Positions 1-8,839 of a DNA stretch of 64,000 nt are shown here, one piece after another (within the stretch, counting starts at the first letter, position 1; the number at the start of each line of letters is the position of its first letter). This DNA comes from Streptomyces violascens. Its GTDB lineage: Bacteria; Actinomycetota; Actinomycetes; Streptomycetales; Streptomycetaceae. The notes beneath the pieces are model-generated. The model was not told where the DNA came from and searched no databases. It worked only from the letters and a program-made list of their open reading frames with translations. Where the stretch lies: assembly GCF_014649955.1 (NCBI RefSeq), contig NZ_BMUA01000001.1, forward strand, positions 248,001 through 312,000, in the 5' to 3' direction. A program made the translations under genes and the position numbers.

Positions 1-2
1 CC

Positions 3-572
3 CACCACACCACCGGCGTGGCCGTCTCCTGGACCCTGCATCTGCTGGGCAGCCATCCCGAGGCGGCCGACCGCGTCGCCGACGAGCTGGACCGCGTACT
101 CGGTGACCGCCCGGCGCCCGAGTACGCCGACCTACGACGGCTCACCCACCTCGACATGGTCTTCAAGGAGTCGATGCGGCTCTATCCGCCCGGCCCGTAC
201 GGTGCGCGCGAGACGACCGAGGCCATCGCCCTGGGCAAGTACGAGATCCCGGCCGGGACGACGGTGTTCTATCCGTTCTGGGCGGTGCACATGAACCCCG
301 ATTACTGGCCCGAGCCGGAGAAGTTCGTGCCCGAGCGGTTCACCCCTCAGGAGGTGGCCAAGCGGCCGCGGCTGGCCTACATTCCCTTCGGTATCGGGTC
401 GCGCAGCTGCGAGGGAGCCGGCCTGGCGGTGATCGAGGCCCAACTGGTCCTTGCCGTCCTGCTCAAACGCTTCCGGTTCCGGCCCGTGCCCGGACACGAT
501 GTGACTCCGATCGAGCGGTTCGTGCTGTGGGCGGAGGATGACATCCGTATGACCGTGAGCCCGCGCCGCTGA
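3..572 (+). CDS. Cytochrome P450, C-terminal part (cut by window start)
   Basis: Heme-thiolate monooxygenase; only about the last 190 residues are inside the window and the frame is open to base 3. The visible part starts in the I-helix (HHTTG, the end of the oxygen-activating segment). It continues through the K-helix ExxR (KESMRL), the PERF-like motif (VPERF) and the heme-binding loop FGIGSRSCEG, whose Cys codon is at 408-410 and ligates the iron. The long PERF-to-Cys region and the LYPPG sequence after ExxR resemble fatty-acid or terpene-type (CYP4/CYP102-like) bacterial P450s rather than the macrolide-type P450s further right. The gene ends at a strong hairpin and faces a glycosyltransferase. 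Substrate cannot be told. Confidence 0.93.
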   Translation, partial: HHTTGVAVSWTLHLLGSHPEAADRVADELDRVLGDRPAPEYADLRRLTHLDMVFKESMRLYPPGPYGARETTEAIALGKYEIPAGTTVFYPFWAVHMNPDYWPEPEKFVPERFTPQEVAKRPRLAYIPFGIGSRSCEGAGLAVIEAQLVLAVLLKRFRFRPVPGHDVTPIERFVLWAEDDIRMTVSPRR

Positions 573-579
573 CCGGGGA

Positions 580-616
580 CCGGGGTGGTGAAGCGGACGC
601 CGCTCCACCACCCCGG
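580..616. terminator. Bidirectional hairpin terminator between P450 and glycosyltransferase
   Basis: The arms are 580-596 and 600-616 with a 3-nt loop. The stem is 17 bp with one mismatch (A591 against C605) and is very GC-rich. It sits 8 bases after the P450 stop and 16 bases from the stop of the convergent glycosyltransferase, so it can end both transcripts. There is no U-tract, as is common in streptomycetes. Confidence 0.75.
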
Positions 617-631
617 CGACCTCCGATGTGC

Positions 632-1816
632 TCAGACCAGCATGTTCTCGATGAGGTCGGCCGCGCGCCGGGTGCCGCCCTCGGACCGTGCGTCGGCACG
701 CAGCTGTGCCGAACGCCGGGCGACCTCCGGGTCGGTGACCAGGTCGTCGAGGGCTGCCCGGAGGGCCTCGGCGGTGGCGTCCGGGGTGTCGATGCGGCGG
801 GCCACGCCCAGTTCCACGAGCCGATCGGCGTTCATGGGCTGTTCGGCCCCCTGCGGCACGGCGATCATCGGGACACCGGACATGAGTCCTTCGCTGCAGC
901 CGCCCATACCGGCGTGCGTGACGAAGGCGTCCGCCTGCTCCAGGATCGCCCGCTGCGGGACCCAGGAGTGCACCTCGACGTTGGAGGGGATGTCGCCGAG
1001 TTCGCGCGGGTCGGTGTACTTGCCGATCTGGAGGACGACGTGCCAGCCGGGCAGGTCGCCGTAGGCCGCGAGGCACTGCCGGTAGAACTCGGGCTGACGG
1101 GTGAACGCCGACCCCAGGGACACGAGGAGCACATGCTCCACATACGCCGGGCGGGTCCAACCAGCCATCTCCGAACGTGGGTCGAAGCAGGGCCCGACGA
1201 AGGTCACCGTGTCGGTGTCGACCCGGTCGGCGTGCGGCTGCATCGCCCGGCTGATCAGCGCCAGGGCCCGGGCGGGAGGACCGGAGAATTCGTCCACGCC
1301 CGTGGTGGTCGCTCCACAACTCGCCAGCCACTGCGCGAACTTGGCGTGGTACGCGTCGGCGCCCGGCAGCTTCCGGAGATGGACCGCAACCTCCTCTTCG
1401 TAGCCGTCCCAGCCGACGAACGTCGGGTACAGCTGCATGAGCGGCCGGCCCTGGGACTCGGCGAGGGCACGCGCGGCGTAGGCGCCGATGTCGTACAGGT
1501 ACAGGTCCGCCGGGGCCCGGTCGTAAACGGCGCGCAGCTGCGGGAGCGCCTGCATGGCGTCGTCGAGGAAGAGCCCCATCGCGGCGAAGGGTTCGTCGGG
1601 CCAGTTGTTGTCGGCGACCGGCAGCACGGAGGTGCAGGGAACGAATTCGGCGCCGGTGGGTGTGATCAGGCCGGCCACGGCCGGGTCGTTGGCGTAGCTC
1701 ACCCGGTGACCCCGCGCCACCAGCTCGCGGATGATCTCAAGACTGGGCAGGACGTGACTGACGGCGGGGATGCCGACCATCGCGATGTGGGCACGGCGAG
1801 GGAACGCGGAAGGCAC
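632..1816 (-). CDS. Macrolide-type UDP-glycosyltransferase (GT1, MGT family)
   Basis: 394-residue GT-B enzyme resembling OleD/OleI/MgtA, cytosolic enzymes that glucosylate macrolides and other acceptors with a UDP-sugar. The N-terminal acceptor domain opens with AHIAMVGIPAVSHVLPSLE, with the His in the catalytic-base position. The C-terminal donor domain carries the PSPG-like signature HAGMGGCSEGLMSGVPM followed by PQGAEQPMNA. The start is GTG at 1816, chosen because the family motif follows at once; no good ribosome binding site is visible. It stands alone, convergent with a P450. A detoxification or self-resistance role is inferred from family; tailoring of a product of the cut-off left cluster is the alternative. 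Confidence 0.9.
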   Translation of the reverse strand: MPSAFPRRAHIAMVGIPAVSHVLPSLEIIRELVARGHRVSYANDPAVAGLITPTGAEFVPCTSVLPVADNNWPDEPFAAMGLFLDDAMQALPQLRAVYDRAPADLYLYDIGAYAARALAESQGRPLMQLYPTFVGWDGYEEEVAVHLRKLPGADAYHAKFAQWLASCGATTTGVDEFSGPPARALALISRAMQPHADRVDTDTVTFVGPCFDPRSEMAGWTRPAYVEHVLLVSLGSAFTRQPEFYRQCLAAYGDLPGWHVVLQIGKYTDPRELGDIPSNVEVHSWVPQRAILEQADAFVTHAGMGGCSEGLMSGVPMIAVPQGAEQPMNADRLVELGVARRIDTPDATAEALRAALDDLVTDPEVARRSAQLRADARSEGGTRRAADLIENMLV

Positions 1817-2139
1817 AGTGGGTCACTCATTTCAGGTCTACGGCGAAAGGGACACGGCAAGCCGGTGCGTCGGCCTTGCCCGAGAGACTCGGTCGCAGGC
1901 GCGTACGCACGCGGGTGTGCGGGGTGAAGCGGGACGCTTCCCCGACCGCGTGTCAGCCGTAGAGCTGGAAGAGGTTCATGCCGGCGACCCTAACCCGCCG
2001 CCCGCCTTCCAGCACCTCTTTTTCGGTCGACCGCACGTGTGGAGTGTTCCGCCCAGGGTCGACGCACCGGCATGCACGGCAACTTCCCTGGCCCCCCTAC
2101 GGGTTGACGCTCTTCGGGGCGGCGGCTTCCAGCTCGTCG

Positions 2140-2535
2140 ACGCGGCTCGCGGCTCGGGTACCGGTTCGCCGCGGCAGGGCTGACGCCCGCGGATGCCGAA
2201 GAGCTGGTGCCTGAGCTGCTGGCTTTCGCGGACCGGCCGCGGAGCATGGCTGAGATGCGGGCGTGGGTAGAGGAGCGGCTCGGTGTCGAGAAGGCGGAAG
2301 GCGGTTGGTGGGGGCTGAAGGCGTACGCGCCGCTGCGCCACGCTCCGTCGGGCCCGCCGTGGTCGTTCGGTGCCCGGTCGTCCTTCGTGGCGGCCGGGAC
2401 GGGGCCGGGGCCCACCGGCCGGGCAGCGGACCCGGAGGCCCTGCGGACCCTGATCCTGCGCTACCTGGCAGGGTTCGGGCCGGCCTCGGTGGCGGACGTG
2501 GCGCAGTTCGCGATGGTGCATCGCGCGCCGGTACG
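2140..2535 (+). pseudogene. Remnant of a winged-helix (HTH_42/AlkZ-like) DNA-binding protein
   Basis: The reading frame gives AGLTPADAEEL, RSMAEMRAWVEERLG and ILRYLAGFGPASVADVAQF, typical of the middle of HTH_42 proteins (relatives of the DNA glycosylase AlkZ). Those proteins are normally about 350-400 residues. Here only about 130 are recognisable, no proper start is visible and the frame runs into unrelated sequence after about 2535. No ribosome binding site was found. It directly abuts a second, unrelated fragment, so the locus looks like a deletion scar. Confidence 0.6.
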
Positions 2536-2538
2536 TGA

Positions 2539-2712
2539 GTCACCCGGGTCACCGCGAAGACCGTCACCCAGTTGACCGAGATGGACGCCCACGCGGACGG
2601 TTTTCGTGATCTGGCCGAGCTCCACGACAGGCTGCGGTTCCACTACCCCGACATCGGGCCGGCCGACGACGTCACCATCGTTCACTTCCGGTTGGCGGAA
2701 CGGAAGGCCTGA
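2539..2712 (+). pseudogene. Remnant: C-terminus of an ASCH-domain protein
   Basis: A short open stretch in a different frame from the preceding remnant encodes about 57 residues ending in TGA at 2710. It contains RVTAKTV, ADGFRDLAELHDRLRFHYP and VTIVHFRL, which resembles the end of ASCH (RNA-binding, PUA-like) domains with their typical 'DGF..LAEL...L...YP' pattern. There is no start codon and the first two-thirds of the domain are missing. Assigned from pattern only; a profile search would decide. Confidence 0.5.
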
Positions 2713-2873
2713 CCCCGGGCATCAACGGGAGTGTCCATCCGCGTGGTCACACCGCGGGGCGGCCCCCGCGGTGTCACGTTCAGGGTTCCCATAGAGGACC
2801 GAACCTGACCCAGACCATGACTACTGTCATCACCACGTCGAGCCAGGACACTCCCACCCCAGGAGGCAGTCAC

Positions 2874-3371
2874 ATGTCGGTCCAGCCGGTTCCCCAGGGA
2901 TACAGCACCGTGACGCCGTGGATCATCTCGCGGGACACGCTGCAACTCATCGACTACCTGAAGAGGGCCTTCGGGGCGGTGGAACTCGCGTGCCTCGTCG
3001 GCGCGGACGGAACCGTCGAGCACGCCGAGGTGCGGATCGGCGACTCGGTGGTGATGATGTTCGACGCACGCCCGGAGTGGCCGCCGACACCTGCCTTCCT
3101 CCGCCTGTACGTCGAGGACGCCGACGCCGTGCACCGTCAGGCCGTCGCGGCCGGGGGTACTTCGGTCACCGAGGTCACCCACCTGTCCTTCGGCGACCGC
3201 GTCGGGCGGGTGCGCGATCCCCTGGGCAACCTGTACTGGATCCAGACGCACGTGGAAGACGTGAGCCCGCAGGAGATGCAACGCCGCTTCGGCGACCCGG
3301 AGTTCACCAAGGCCATGGAGTACGTCCAGGGCGCCGACTTCTTCCCCGGCCGTAAGCCCGACCTCGGCTGA
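2874..3371 (+). CDS. VOC-superfamily (glyoxalase/PhnB-like) protein
   Basis: 165 residues from the ATG at 2874, preceded by AGGAGG at 2861-2866; an in-frame ATG at 2817 lacks such a site and was rejected. The sequence starts VTPWIISRDTLQLIDYLKRAFGA and has the beta-alpha-beta repeats of PhnB-like VOC proteins. HAEVRIGDSVVMMFD follows, and the closing GRVRDPLGNLYWIQTHVEDVS is the family hallmark. PhnB-like members often lack known chemistry; binding or isomerisation of small metabolites is the usual guess. It stands alone between gene remnants. Confidence 0.88.
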   Translation: MSVQPVPQGYSTVTPWIISRDTLQLIDYLKRAFGAVELACLVGADGTVEHAEVRIGDSVVMMFDARPEWPPTPAFLRLYVEDADAVHRQAVAAGGTSVTEVTHLSFGDRVGRVRDPLGNLYWIQTHVEDVSPQEMQRRFGDPEFTKAMEYVQGADFFPGRKPDLG

Positions 3372-3453
3372 CGGGGGGCAGGCCGGCGTCGGCCACGGAG
3401 AATCCGGGCTGCTTGTCCAAGCCCCGAGGTCAGAGGTCCGAGGTCCGACGCCA

Positions 3454-3662
3454 TCAGGCCGACTGATCGCCCCCCGGATCCGACACATCCGGAAACGAGT
3501 GGTGGGGTCTCGTGCGCCACCACCCAACGGCCGCGCTCCTCACGCAGCCCGAGCGACAGCCGCAAACGTAAATCCAGGCGACCGGCCAGCTCCTCGGGCG
3601 TGCCGCAGCGCAGCAGGGCGTGGGCGAAAGCCACTGCAGGAAGTTGTCGTAGGCCGCCGGCG
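3454..3662 (-). pseudogene. Frameshifted remnant of an NTF2/SnoaL-like protein
   Basis: On the minus strand the frame carrying CGTPEELAGRLDLRLRLSL and ERGRWVVAHE matches the C-terminal sheet of SnoaL/DUF4440 proteins. The expected ending HHSFPD lies in another frame, immediately after the His-Glu of the first. The segment further upstream (AAYDNFLQW) is in that second frame as well. At least two frameshifts are therefore needed to read it, and no start is visible. Read as a decayed gene. Confidence 0.55.
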
Positions 3663-3873
3663 GTGGCGTGGGCTTTCCGCGTTCCGTCCCCGACGCCCCC
3701 ACAACCGGACATAGCATCGCCGAAACCGGCTTAAAACAGCCTAAACCACAAGTTTATCGGCTATTCCGCCGGGGAGTGATCACTCGTTCCCACCATTGCT
3801 CGCCGCGGTGACACTCACAACAGCCACCTCGGCCACATCCCTCAGCCACGTCATCGAGACAGGAGCCCCACAC

Positions 3874-4356
3874 ATGCTTCCCTCCATGCCACGTCAGGAC
3901 CGCGAGCGATTCCTCGCGGAGCCACGCGTCGGTGTCCTCGGCGTCACCGACTCCCGCGGCGGCGACCGGGCGCCCCTGATCGTGCCGGTGTGGTACGGGT
4001 ACGAGCCCGGAGGCGAGGTGGTCGTCGGTACGAACCGGGAGAACATCAAGTCGCGCCTCCTGCGCACCGCAGCGCGCTTCAGCCTCTGCGTGCAGGACGA
4101 GCGGCGGCCGTACCGGTACGTCAGCGTCGAGGGGCCGGTCACGGCGATCGAGGACCCGATACCCCCGGCCGTGCGCGAAGCACTGGCCCATCGCTATCTG
4201 GACCCCGAGGAGGCGCGCGCGTACCTGACGGCCACCTCCGCCCAGCTCACCGACGACATCCTCTTCCGCATGCGCCCCGAACGCTGGCGCAGCGCCGACT
4301 TCGCCGCGTTCGCGGCCGACTTCGCCGAAGAAGGGGCGGGTGGCAACACCGGCTGA
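3874..4356 (+). CDS. Pyridoxamine 5'-phosphate oxidase-fold flavin/F420-binding protein
   Basis: 160 residues from ATG 3874, preceded by AGGAG at 3861-3865; an upstream in-frame ATG at 3796 has no ribosome binding site. The split-barrel fold shows in RFLAEPRVGVLGVT, APLIVPVWYGYEPGGEVVVGT and VQDERRPYRYVSVEGPV, the pattern of PPOX-class proteins that bind FMN, F420 or heme at a dimer interface. Seventy-eight bases separate it from the NRPS-like gene on the same strand, so it may be the first gene of that operon and serve as a flavin-linked redox partner. That link is inference from position. Confidence 0.85.
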   Translation: MLPSMPRQDRERFLAEPRVGVLGVTDSRGGDRAPLIVPVWYGYEPGGEVVVGTNRENIKSRLLRTAARFSLCVQDERRPYRYVSVEGPVTAIEDPIPPAVREALAHRYLDPEEARAYLTATSAQLTDDILFRMRPERWRSADFAAFAADFAEEGAGGNTG

Positions 4357-4434
4357 GCGCCCCCACCCCGCAATCCCCGCGCCGGCCGCGTCAACGGCCC
4401 GGCGCACGCAAGCCGTTCGACCGAGAAGGACTTG

Positions 4435-7400
4435 ATGAACCACACCGATGTTCCGTTAGCCCCGTCACGCCCGTTATCCGTTCCTCCGCGCCCGGCGGCC
4501 GGCACGCCCGCGCCCGGCTACCCGCGGGACAGCGTCATCCCGGAGCTGTTCGAGTCGCAGGCCGCGGCCCGGCCGGACGCCCCGGCGGCGCGGCACGGAG
4601 AGCGCGTCGTGACGTACGGCCAACTTGACGCCCATGCAGATGACTTGGCGGCGCGCCTGACCGCGCACGGCATACGCCCCGGAGAGCTGATAGGCGTGTG
4701 CGGCAGCCGCTCGCTGGAGGCGCTGGTGGCGATGCTCGGCATCCTCAAGGCGGGCTGCGCGTACGTACCGCTCGACGAGGACCTTCCGCCGGCCCGGCTG
4801 CGGGCCATGGCCGAGGACGCGGGGCTCAGTGCCGCGGTCACCCTGCCGGGCAGTACGCGCCGCGTGCGTGGTCTACGCGCGTCGGTCGAGGTCGGTCCGC
4901 TCGGCCGCGCCACCGACGGACTCACCCGGCCGGGCTCCACCGCCCGGACCGGCTCCGCGACGGACTGCGCCTACGTGGCCTTCACCTCCGGCACGACCGG
5001 CCGCCCCAAGCCCGTCGCCGTACCCCACCGCGGCGTGGTGCGCCTGGTTCTCTCCGAGCCCCAACTGCCCCCGCCCGGACCGGGGGACGCGGTGTTGCAC
5101 GCGTACGGCCTGTCCTCGGACGCCTCGACCATCGAGATCTGGGGCGCGCTGCTCACCGGGGCCTGCCTGGTCGTGGCCGACCGCGAGGAGCTGCTCTCCC
5201 CCGCCGCGCTGGAACGGCTCTTCCAGGCGGCCGGCGTCACCGTGGCGTATCTGACGACGAGCGTGTTCCACCTGGTCGCCCGGACGTGTCCCGAGGCGCT
5301 GGCCTCGCTGCGCTTCGTCTCCGCGGGCGGGGAGGCGATGGACCCGCGCCTCGCGAACGCTGTCCTCGCGGCCTGCCCCGACACGACGGTGGTCAACTTC
5401 TACGGCCCGACCGAGAACGCCGTGGTCTCCACCGCGCACGTGCTGAGCCCGCTGCCCGAGGACGCCGCGAGCGTGCCCCTCGGCCGCCCCTTCGGCGCCT
5501 CCACCTGCCATGTCCTGCGGCCGGACGGATCGGTGGCGAGGCCCGGCGAGGAAGGCGAGTTGTACGTCGGCGGGGACGGCCTTGCCCTCGGCTACCTCGG
5601 CGACCCTCGGCTGACCGCCGAGCGGTTCGTCGCACTGCCCGCCGTCGAACCGGGCGGCGGCCTTCTGTACCGGACCGGCGACCGGGCCGTGGTGAGCGCC
5701 GACGGGCTCCTTGAGTACCGCGGCCGCCTCGACCGCCAGGTCAAGCTGCGCGGCGTGCGTATCGAACTCGACGAGGTGGAGGCCCGATTACGAGCCCACC
5801 CCGAGGTCGGCGAAGCCGTCGTCGAGGCCGATTGCGGCACCCTGACCGCCTACGTCACCGCCGTCACACCCGGGAGCCCCCCGCCGCTGGCCGCCCTGCG
5901 CACGTACTGCGCCCAGTGGCTGCCCCCGCAGGCCGTCCCCGCCCTCATACCCATGGAGCGCTTGCCGGTGACCAGCGGCGGCAAGATCGACCGCAGTCGT
6001 CTGAAGTCCACCGCACCCCTCACCGGCGATCACCCCACACAGGGCAAGGTCGAGGGCCTGCTCGACGTCCTCACCGAAGTGTGGCAGCAGGTGCTGCGCG
6101 TACGCCCCCTGCCCGAGGACGACTTCTTCCTCCTCGGCGGCGACTCCCTGCTCGCCTCCGAGGTCGTCACCCGCGCACTCGCCGTGCTCAACCTCGACGC
6201 CGCCCTCGGCTCGACCCTGATCAGGGCCCTCCTTGCCACGCCCACGCTGGAGGGCTTCACCGCCGCCGTACGCGACGCCCGGAGCGGGTCCGGCCGGGCG
6301 GCCGGGCCGGAGCCCGTCGTCGACTTCGTGGGCGAGACCGAGCTCGGCTTCGCGCTGCCGCCCGCCGAAGGCCCGGCCCCGCGCCCGCGGGATCCCAAGG
6401 ACGTACTGCTCACCGGAGCGTCGGGGTTCGTCGGCGCGTTCCTGCTGCACCGTCTGCTGCGCTCGACGGGCGCCCGCGTCCACTGCCCCGTACGGGCGAC
6501 GAGCCCGGCACACGCCGAGCAGCGGGTGCGCACCACGCTCGCCCGCTACGGGCTGCGCCTCGACGAGGCCGACTGGCGTCGCGTGGAGTGCTTCCCCGGC
6601 GACCTGACTCAGCCGGGCCTTGGCCTGTCGACCACACACACCGCCGAGCTGGCCCGCCGCCTCGACCTTGTCGTGCACAACGGAGCGAGGGTCAACTTCC
6701 TTTATCCGTACGAGCAGTTGCGTCCGGCGAACGTCGACGGGACCCGGGAGGTCATCCGCATCGCGGCGCCCCGACGCGTGCCGGTGCACTTCGTGTCGAC
6801 CGTCGCCGTCGTCGCCGGATTCGGCACCGCGGGGGTCCGCGAGGTCGCCGAGGACCTGCCGCCCGCCCACGCCGACGGGCTCACCATGGGCTACGCGGAG
6901 AGCAAGTGGGTCGCCGAAGGTGTCCTGCGGCGGGCGGCCGAACAGGGACTGCCGGTGGCCGTGTACCGGCCGTACGAGGTGACCGGCGACCGGGTGCACG
7001 GCGCCTGCAACACCGAGACGGCGATCTGCTCACTGTTCAAGACGATCGCCGAAACGGGTCTGGCCCCCGACATCGAGCTGCCGATGGACTTCGTCCCCGT
7101 CGACCACCTCGCCGACTCGGTGGTCCACATCGCCACCCACCAGCAGGCCGACGGCCGGGTCTACCACCTCACCAACCCCCGCCCGGCGATGCTGTCGGAC
7201 GTCCTGGAGCGGATGCGCGCGACGGGTATCGCCCTGCGCACGCTGCCGTACGCCCAGTGGGTCGGTGAGCTGGTGCGGTACGTCGCCGCGAACCCGACCA
7301 GCGCCACGACGCCCTTCGTGTCGCTGTGCGTGGACCGCAGCCGCCACGCCGACATGTCCGTCAAGGAGATGTACCTCAAGGGCACCTTCCCGGTCCTGGG

Positions 7401-7581
7401 CCGGAGCAACGCCGAACAGGCGCTGGCCGGCAGCGGACTGCACTGCCCGCCGGTCGACTCCGCGCTGCTCGACCGCTACCTGGAGTACTTCTTCACGTCC
7501 GGCTACATCGCGCGCCCCGCACACGCGCCGGGCCTTGGCACGCCGCGCGCCGCCGCGGCGGAATCGGAGCACGCCGCATGA
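4435..7581 (+). CDS. NRPS-like adenylation - carrier - thioester reductase (A-T-R)
   Basis: 1048 residues; ATG at 4435 follows GAGAAGGA (4423-4430). The order is adenylation domain (about 30-510), carrier (about 540-610) and NAD(P)H reductase (about 655-1030), with no condensation domain. Core motifs seen are FTSGTTGRPKPVAVPH (A3), NFYGPTE (A5), YRTGD (A7), RGRLDRQVKLRGVRIELDE (A8) and SGGKID (A10). The carrier has GGDSL with phosphopantetheine Ser571; the reductase has TGASGFVGAF and the YxxxK pair Y820/K824. Such enzymes activate a carboxylic acid, load it as thioester and release it reductively as aldehyde or alcohol. The A4 segment has SSDASTIEIW, so the Asp that contacts an alpha-amino group is kept and an amino acid substrate is likely; I cannot name it. 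The stop overlaps the next P450 by 4 bases. Confidence 0.93.
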   Translation: MNHTDVPLAPSRPLSVPPRPAAGTPAPGYPRDSVIPELFESQAAARPDAPAARHGERVVTYGQLDAHADDLAARLTAHGIRPGELIGVCGSRSLEALVAMLGILKAGCAYVPLDEDLPPARLRAMAEDAGLSAAVTLPGSTRRVRGLRASVEVGPLGRATDGLTRPGSTARTGSATDCAYVAFTSGTTGRPKPVAVPHRGVVRLVLSEPQLPPPGPGDAVLHAYGLSSDASTIEIWGALLTGACLVVADREELLSPAALERLFQAAGVTVAYLTTSVFHLVARTCPEALASLRFVSAGGEAMDPRLANAVLAACPDTTVVNFYGPTENAVVSTAHVLSPLPEDAASVPLGRPFGASTCHVLRPDGSVARPGEEGELYVGGDGLALGYLGDPRLTAERFVALPAVEPGGGLLYRTGDRAVVSADGLLEYRGRLDRQVKLRGVRIELDEVEARLRAHPEVGEAVVEADCGTLTAYVTAVTPGSPPPLAALRTYCAQWLPPQAVPALIPMERLPVTSGGKIDRSRLKSTAPLTGDHPTQGKVEGLLDVLTEVWQQVLRVRPLPEDDFFLLGGDSLLASEVVTRALAVLNLDAALGSTLIRALLATPTLEGFTAAVRDARSGSGRAAGPEPVVDFVGETELGFALPPAEGPAPRPRDPKDVLLTGASGFVGAFLLHRLLRSTGARVHCPVRATSPAHAEQRVRTTLARYGLRLDEADWRRVECFPGDLTQPGLGLSTTHTAELARRLDLVVHNGARVNFLYPYEQLRPANVDGTREVIRIAAPRRVPVHFVSTVAVVAGFGTAGVREVAEDLPPAHADGLTMGYAESKWVAEGVLRRAAEQGLPVAVYRPYEVTGDRVHGACNTETAICSLFKTIAETGLAPDIELPMDFVPVDHLADSVVHIATHQQADGRVYHLTNPRPAMLSDVLERMRATGIALRTLPYAQWVGELVRYVAANPTSATTPFVSLCVDRSRHADMSVKEMYLKGTFPVLGRSNAEQALAGSGLHCPPVDSALLDRYLEYFFTSGYIARPAHAPGLGTPRAAAAESEHAA

Positions 7582-8792
7582 GTCGTCCGGAAGCCCTCAT
7601 CCCCGTCCCGGACGTCGAGCCGGGCACCGCGGGACCACCCTGCGCATACGCCCGGTTGCGCGCCGAACAGCCAGTAGTTCAGGCGGAGTTGCCCAACGGC
7701 GAGACCGGATGGCTGATCAGCCGCTACGAGGAGGCGCGCGCCGCGTTCGCCGACCCCCGGCTGATCCGGCCGCTCCTTTCGGCCTGGCCGCCGCGCGAAG
7801 GGGCCGACGCCCCGCCGCCCGCCCTGCCGACCTTCCTGGAGATGACCGGCGAGCACCACGAGCGCGTGCGCCGCGCCGTCCTGCCGATGTTCGGGCGGCG
7901 GCAGCTGGAGTTCATGCGGCCCCGGATCCGGGCGATGGCCGAAGAACTCGTCGACGCGATGGTGGGCGAAGCAGCGGATGGCAAGGCGGCCGATCTCGTC
8001 GCCTCCTACGCCGAGCCGCTGCCGCTGCGTGTGCTGTGCGAGACCGTCGGCCTGCCGTACGAGGACCGCGAGGTCTACCTTCCGCACACCCTCACACTCC
8101 TGGGCGCATCCGGGCTTTCGATGGAGGAGGTGCTCGCGGCGCTGTACGCCTTGCAGGACTACGCCGACCACCTCATCTCCCGCCGGGAGAAGGACGGCTA
8201 CGGCGAGGACTACATCGGGTTGCTCCTGGCGCAGGCACACCGCCCCGGGGACCGGCTGACCCGGGACGATGTCGTCAGCTTCGTCGTCACGATGCTCATG
8301 GCCGGCTACAAGACCAACATCCAGCACACCGGCAACGCCCTGCTCGCGCTGCTCACCCACCCCGAGCAGCTGGGCAGGCTGCGCGAGGCACCCGAGGGGA
8401 TCGGCACCGCGGTGGAGGAGCTGCTGCGGTACGTGCCGCTGATGAACGCCATCAACATCCTCGTCGCGACGGAGGACTTCACCCTGCACGGGCAGGAGAT
8501 CCGCGCCGGTGACGCGGTCGTGCCGGTGCCCGCGTCCGCCAACCGCGACCCGGAGCAGTTCGCCGATGCCGACCGCCTCGACCTCACCCGCACCCCCAAC
8601 GCCCACATCGCCTTCGGGCACGGCCCGCACTCCTGCATGGGCGGGCACCTGACCCGTCTCCAACTCGCCACCGCCATCGAGGTACTGCTCGAACGGCTCC
8701 CCGGCATCGAACTGGCCGTGCCCGCGCAGACCATCCCCTGGGACGAGTCCACCCCGCTGCGCGCCCCGGCCGTGCTGCCCGTGCGCTGGTGA
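7578..8792 (+). CDS. Cytochrome P450 with unusual I-helix (AGYKTN)
   Basis: 404 residues; the ATG at 7578 overlaps the A-T-R stop (ATGA), implying translational coupling. ExxR is present (EELLRY) and the heme loop is FGHGPHSCMGG with Cys353 as iron ligand. The I-helix, normally AGxxTT with an acid-alcohol pair, reads A242-G-Y-K-T-N247: Lys replaces the acidic residue and Asn the second Thr. Sequence type is that of actinomycete class I P450s, which need separate ferredoxin and reductase; none is encoded nearby. Oxidation of the carrier-bound or released A-T-R product is the natural inference. Confidence 0.93.
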   Translation: MSRPEALIPVPDVEPGTAGPPCAYARLRAEQPVVQAELPNGETGWLISRYEEARAAFADPRLIRPLLSAWPPREGADAPPPALPTFLEMTGEHHERVRRAVLPMFGRRQLEFMRPRIRAMAEELVDAMVGEAADGKAADLVASYAEPLPLRVLCETVGLPYEDREVYLPHTLTLLGASGLSMEEVLAALYALQDYADHLISRREKDGYGEDYIGLLLAQAHRPGDRLTRDDVVSFVVTMLMAGYKTNIQHTGNALLALLTHPEQLGRLREAPEGIGTAVEELLRYVPLMNAINILVATEDFTLHGQEIRAGDAVVPVPASANRDPEQFADADRLDLTRTPNAHIAFGHGPHSCMGGHLTRLQLATAIEVLLERLPGIELAVPAQTIPWDESTPLRAPAVLPVRW

Positions 8793-8839
8793 CGACACCC
8801 CCGCTCCCGTACGCAACCCAGGAGAAAGGCCCGCACCCC

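Noticed and set aside
1953..1979. Minus-strand ATG-MNLFQLYG-stop behind the glycosyltransferase promoter
   Set aside because: Eight codons resembling the tail of an enzyme; no upstream frame to support a gene fragment.
3796..3873. Upstream ATG extending the PPOX-fold protein by 26 residues
   Set aside because: No ribosome binding site and unusual Thr/Ala-rich extension; ATG 3874 has AGGAG.
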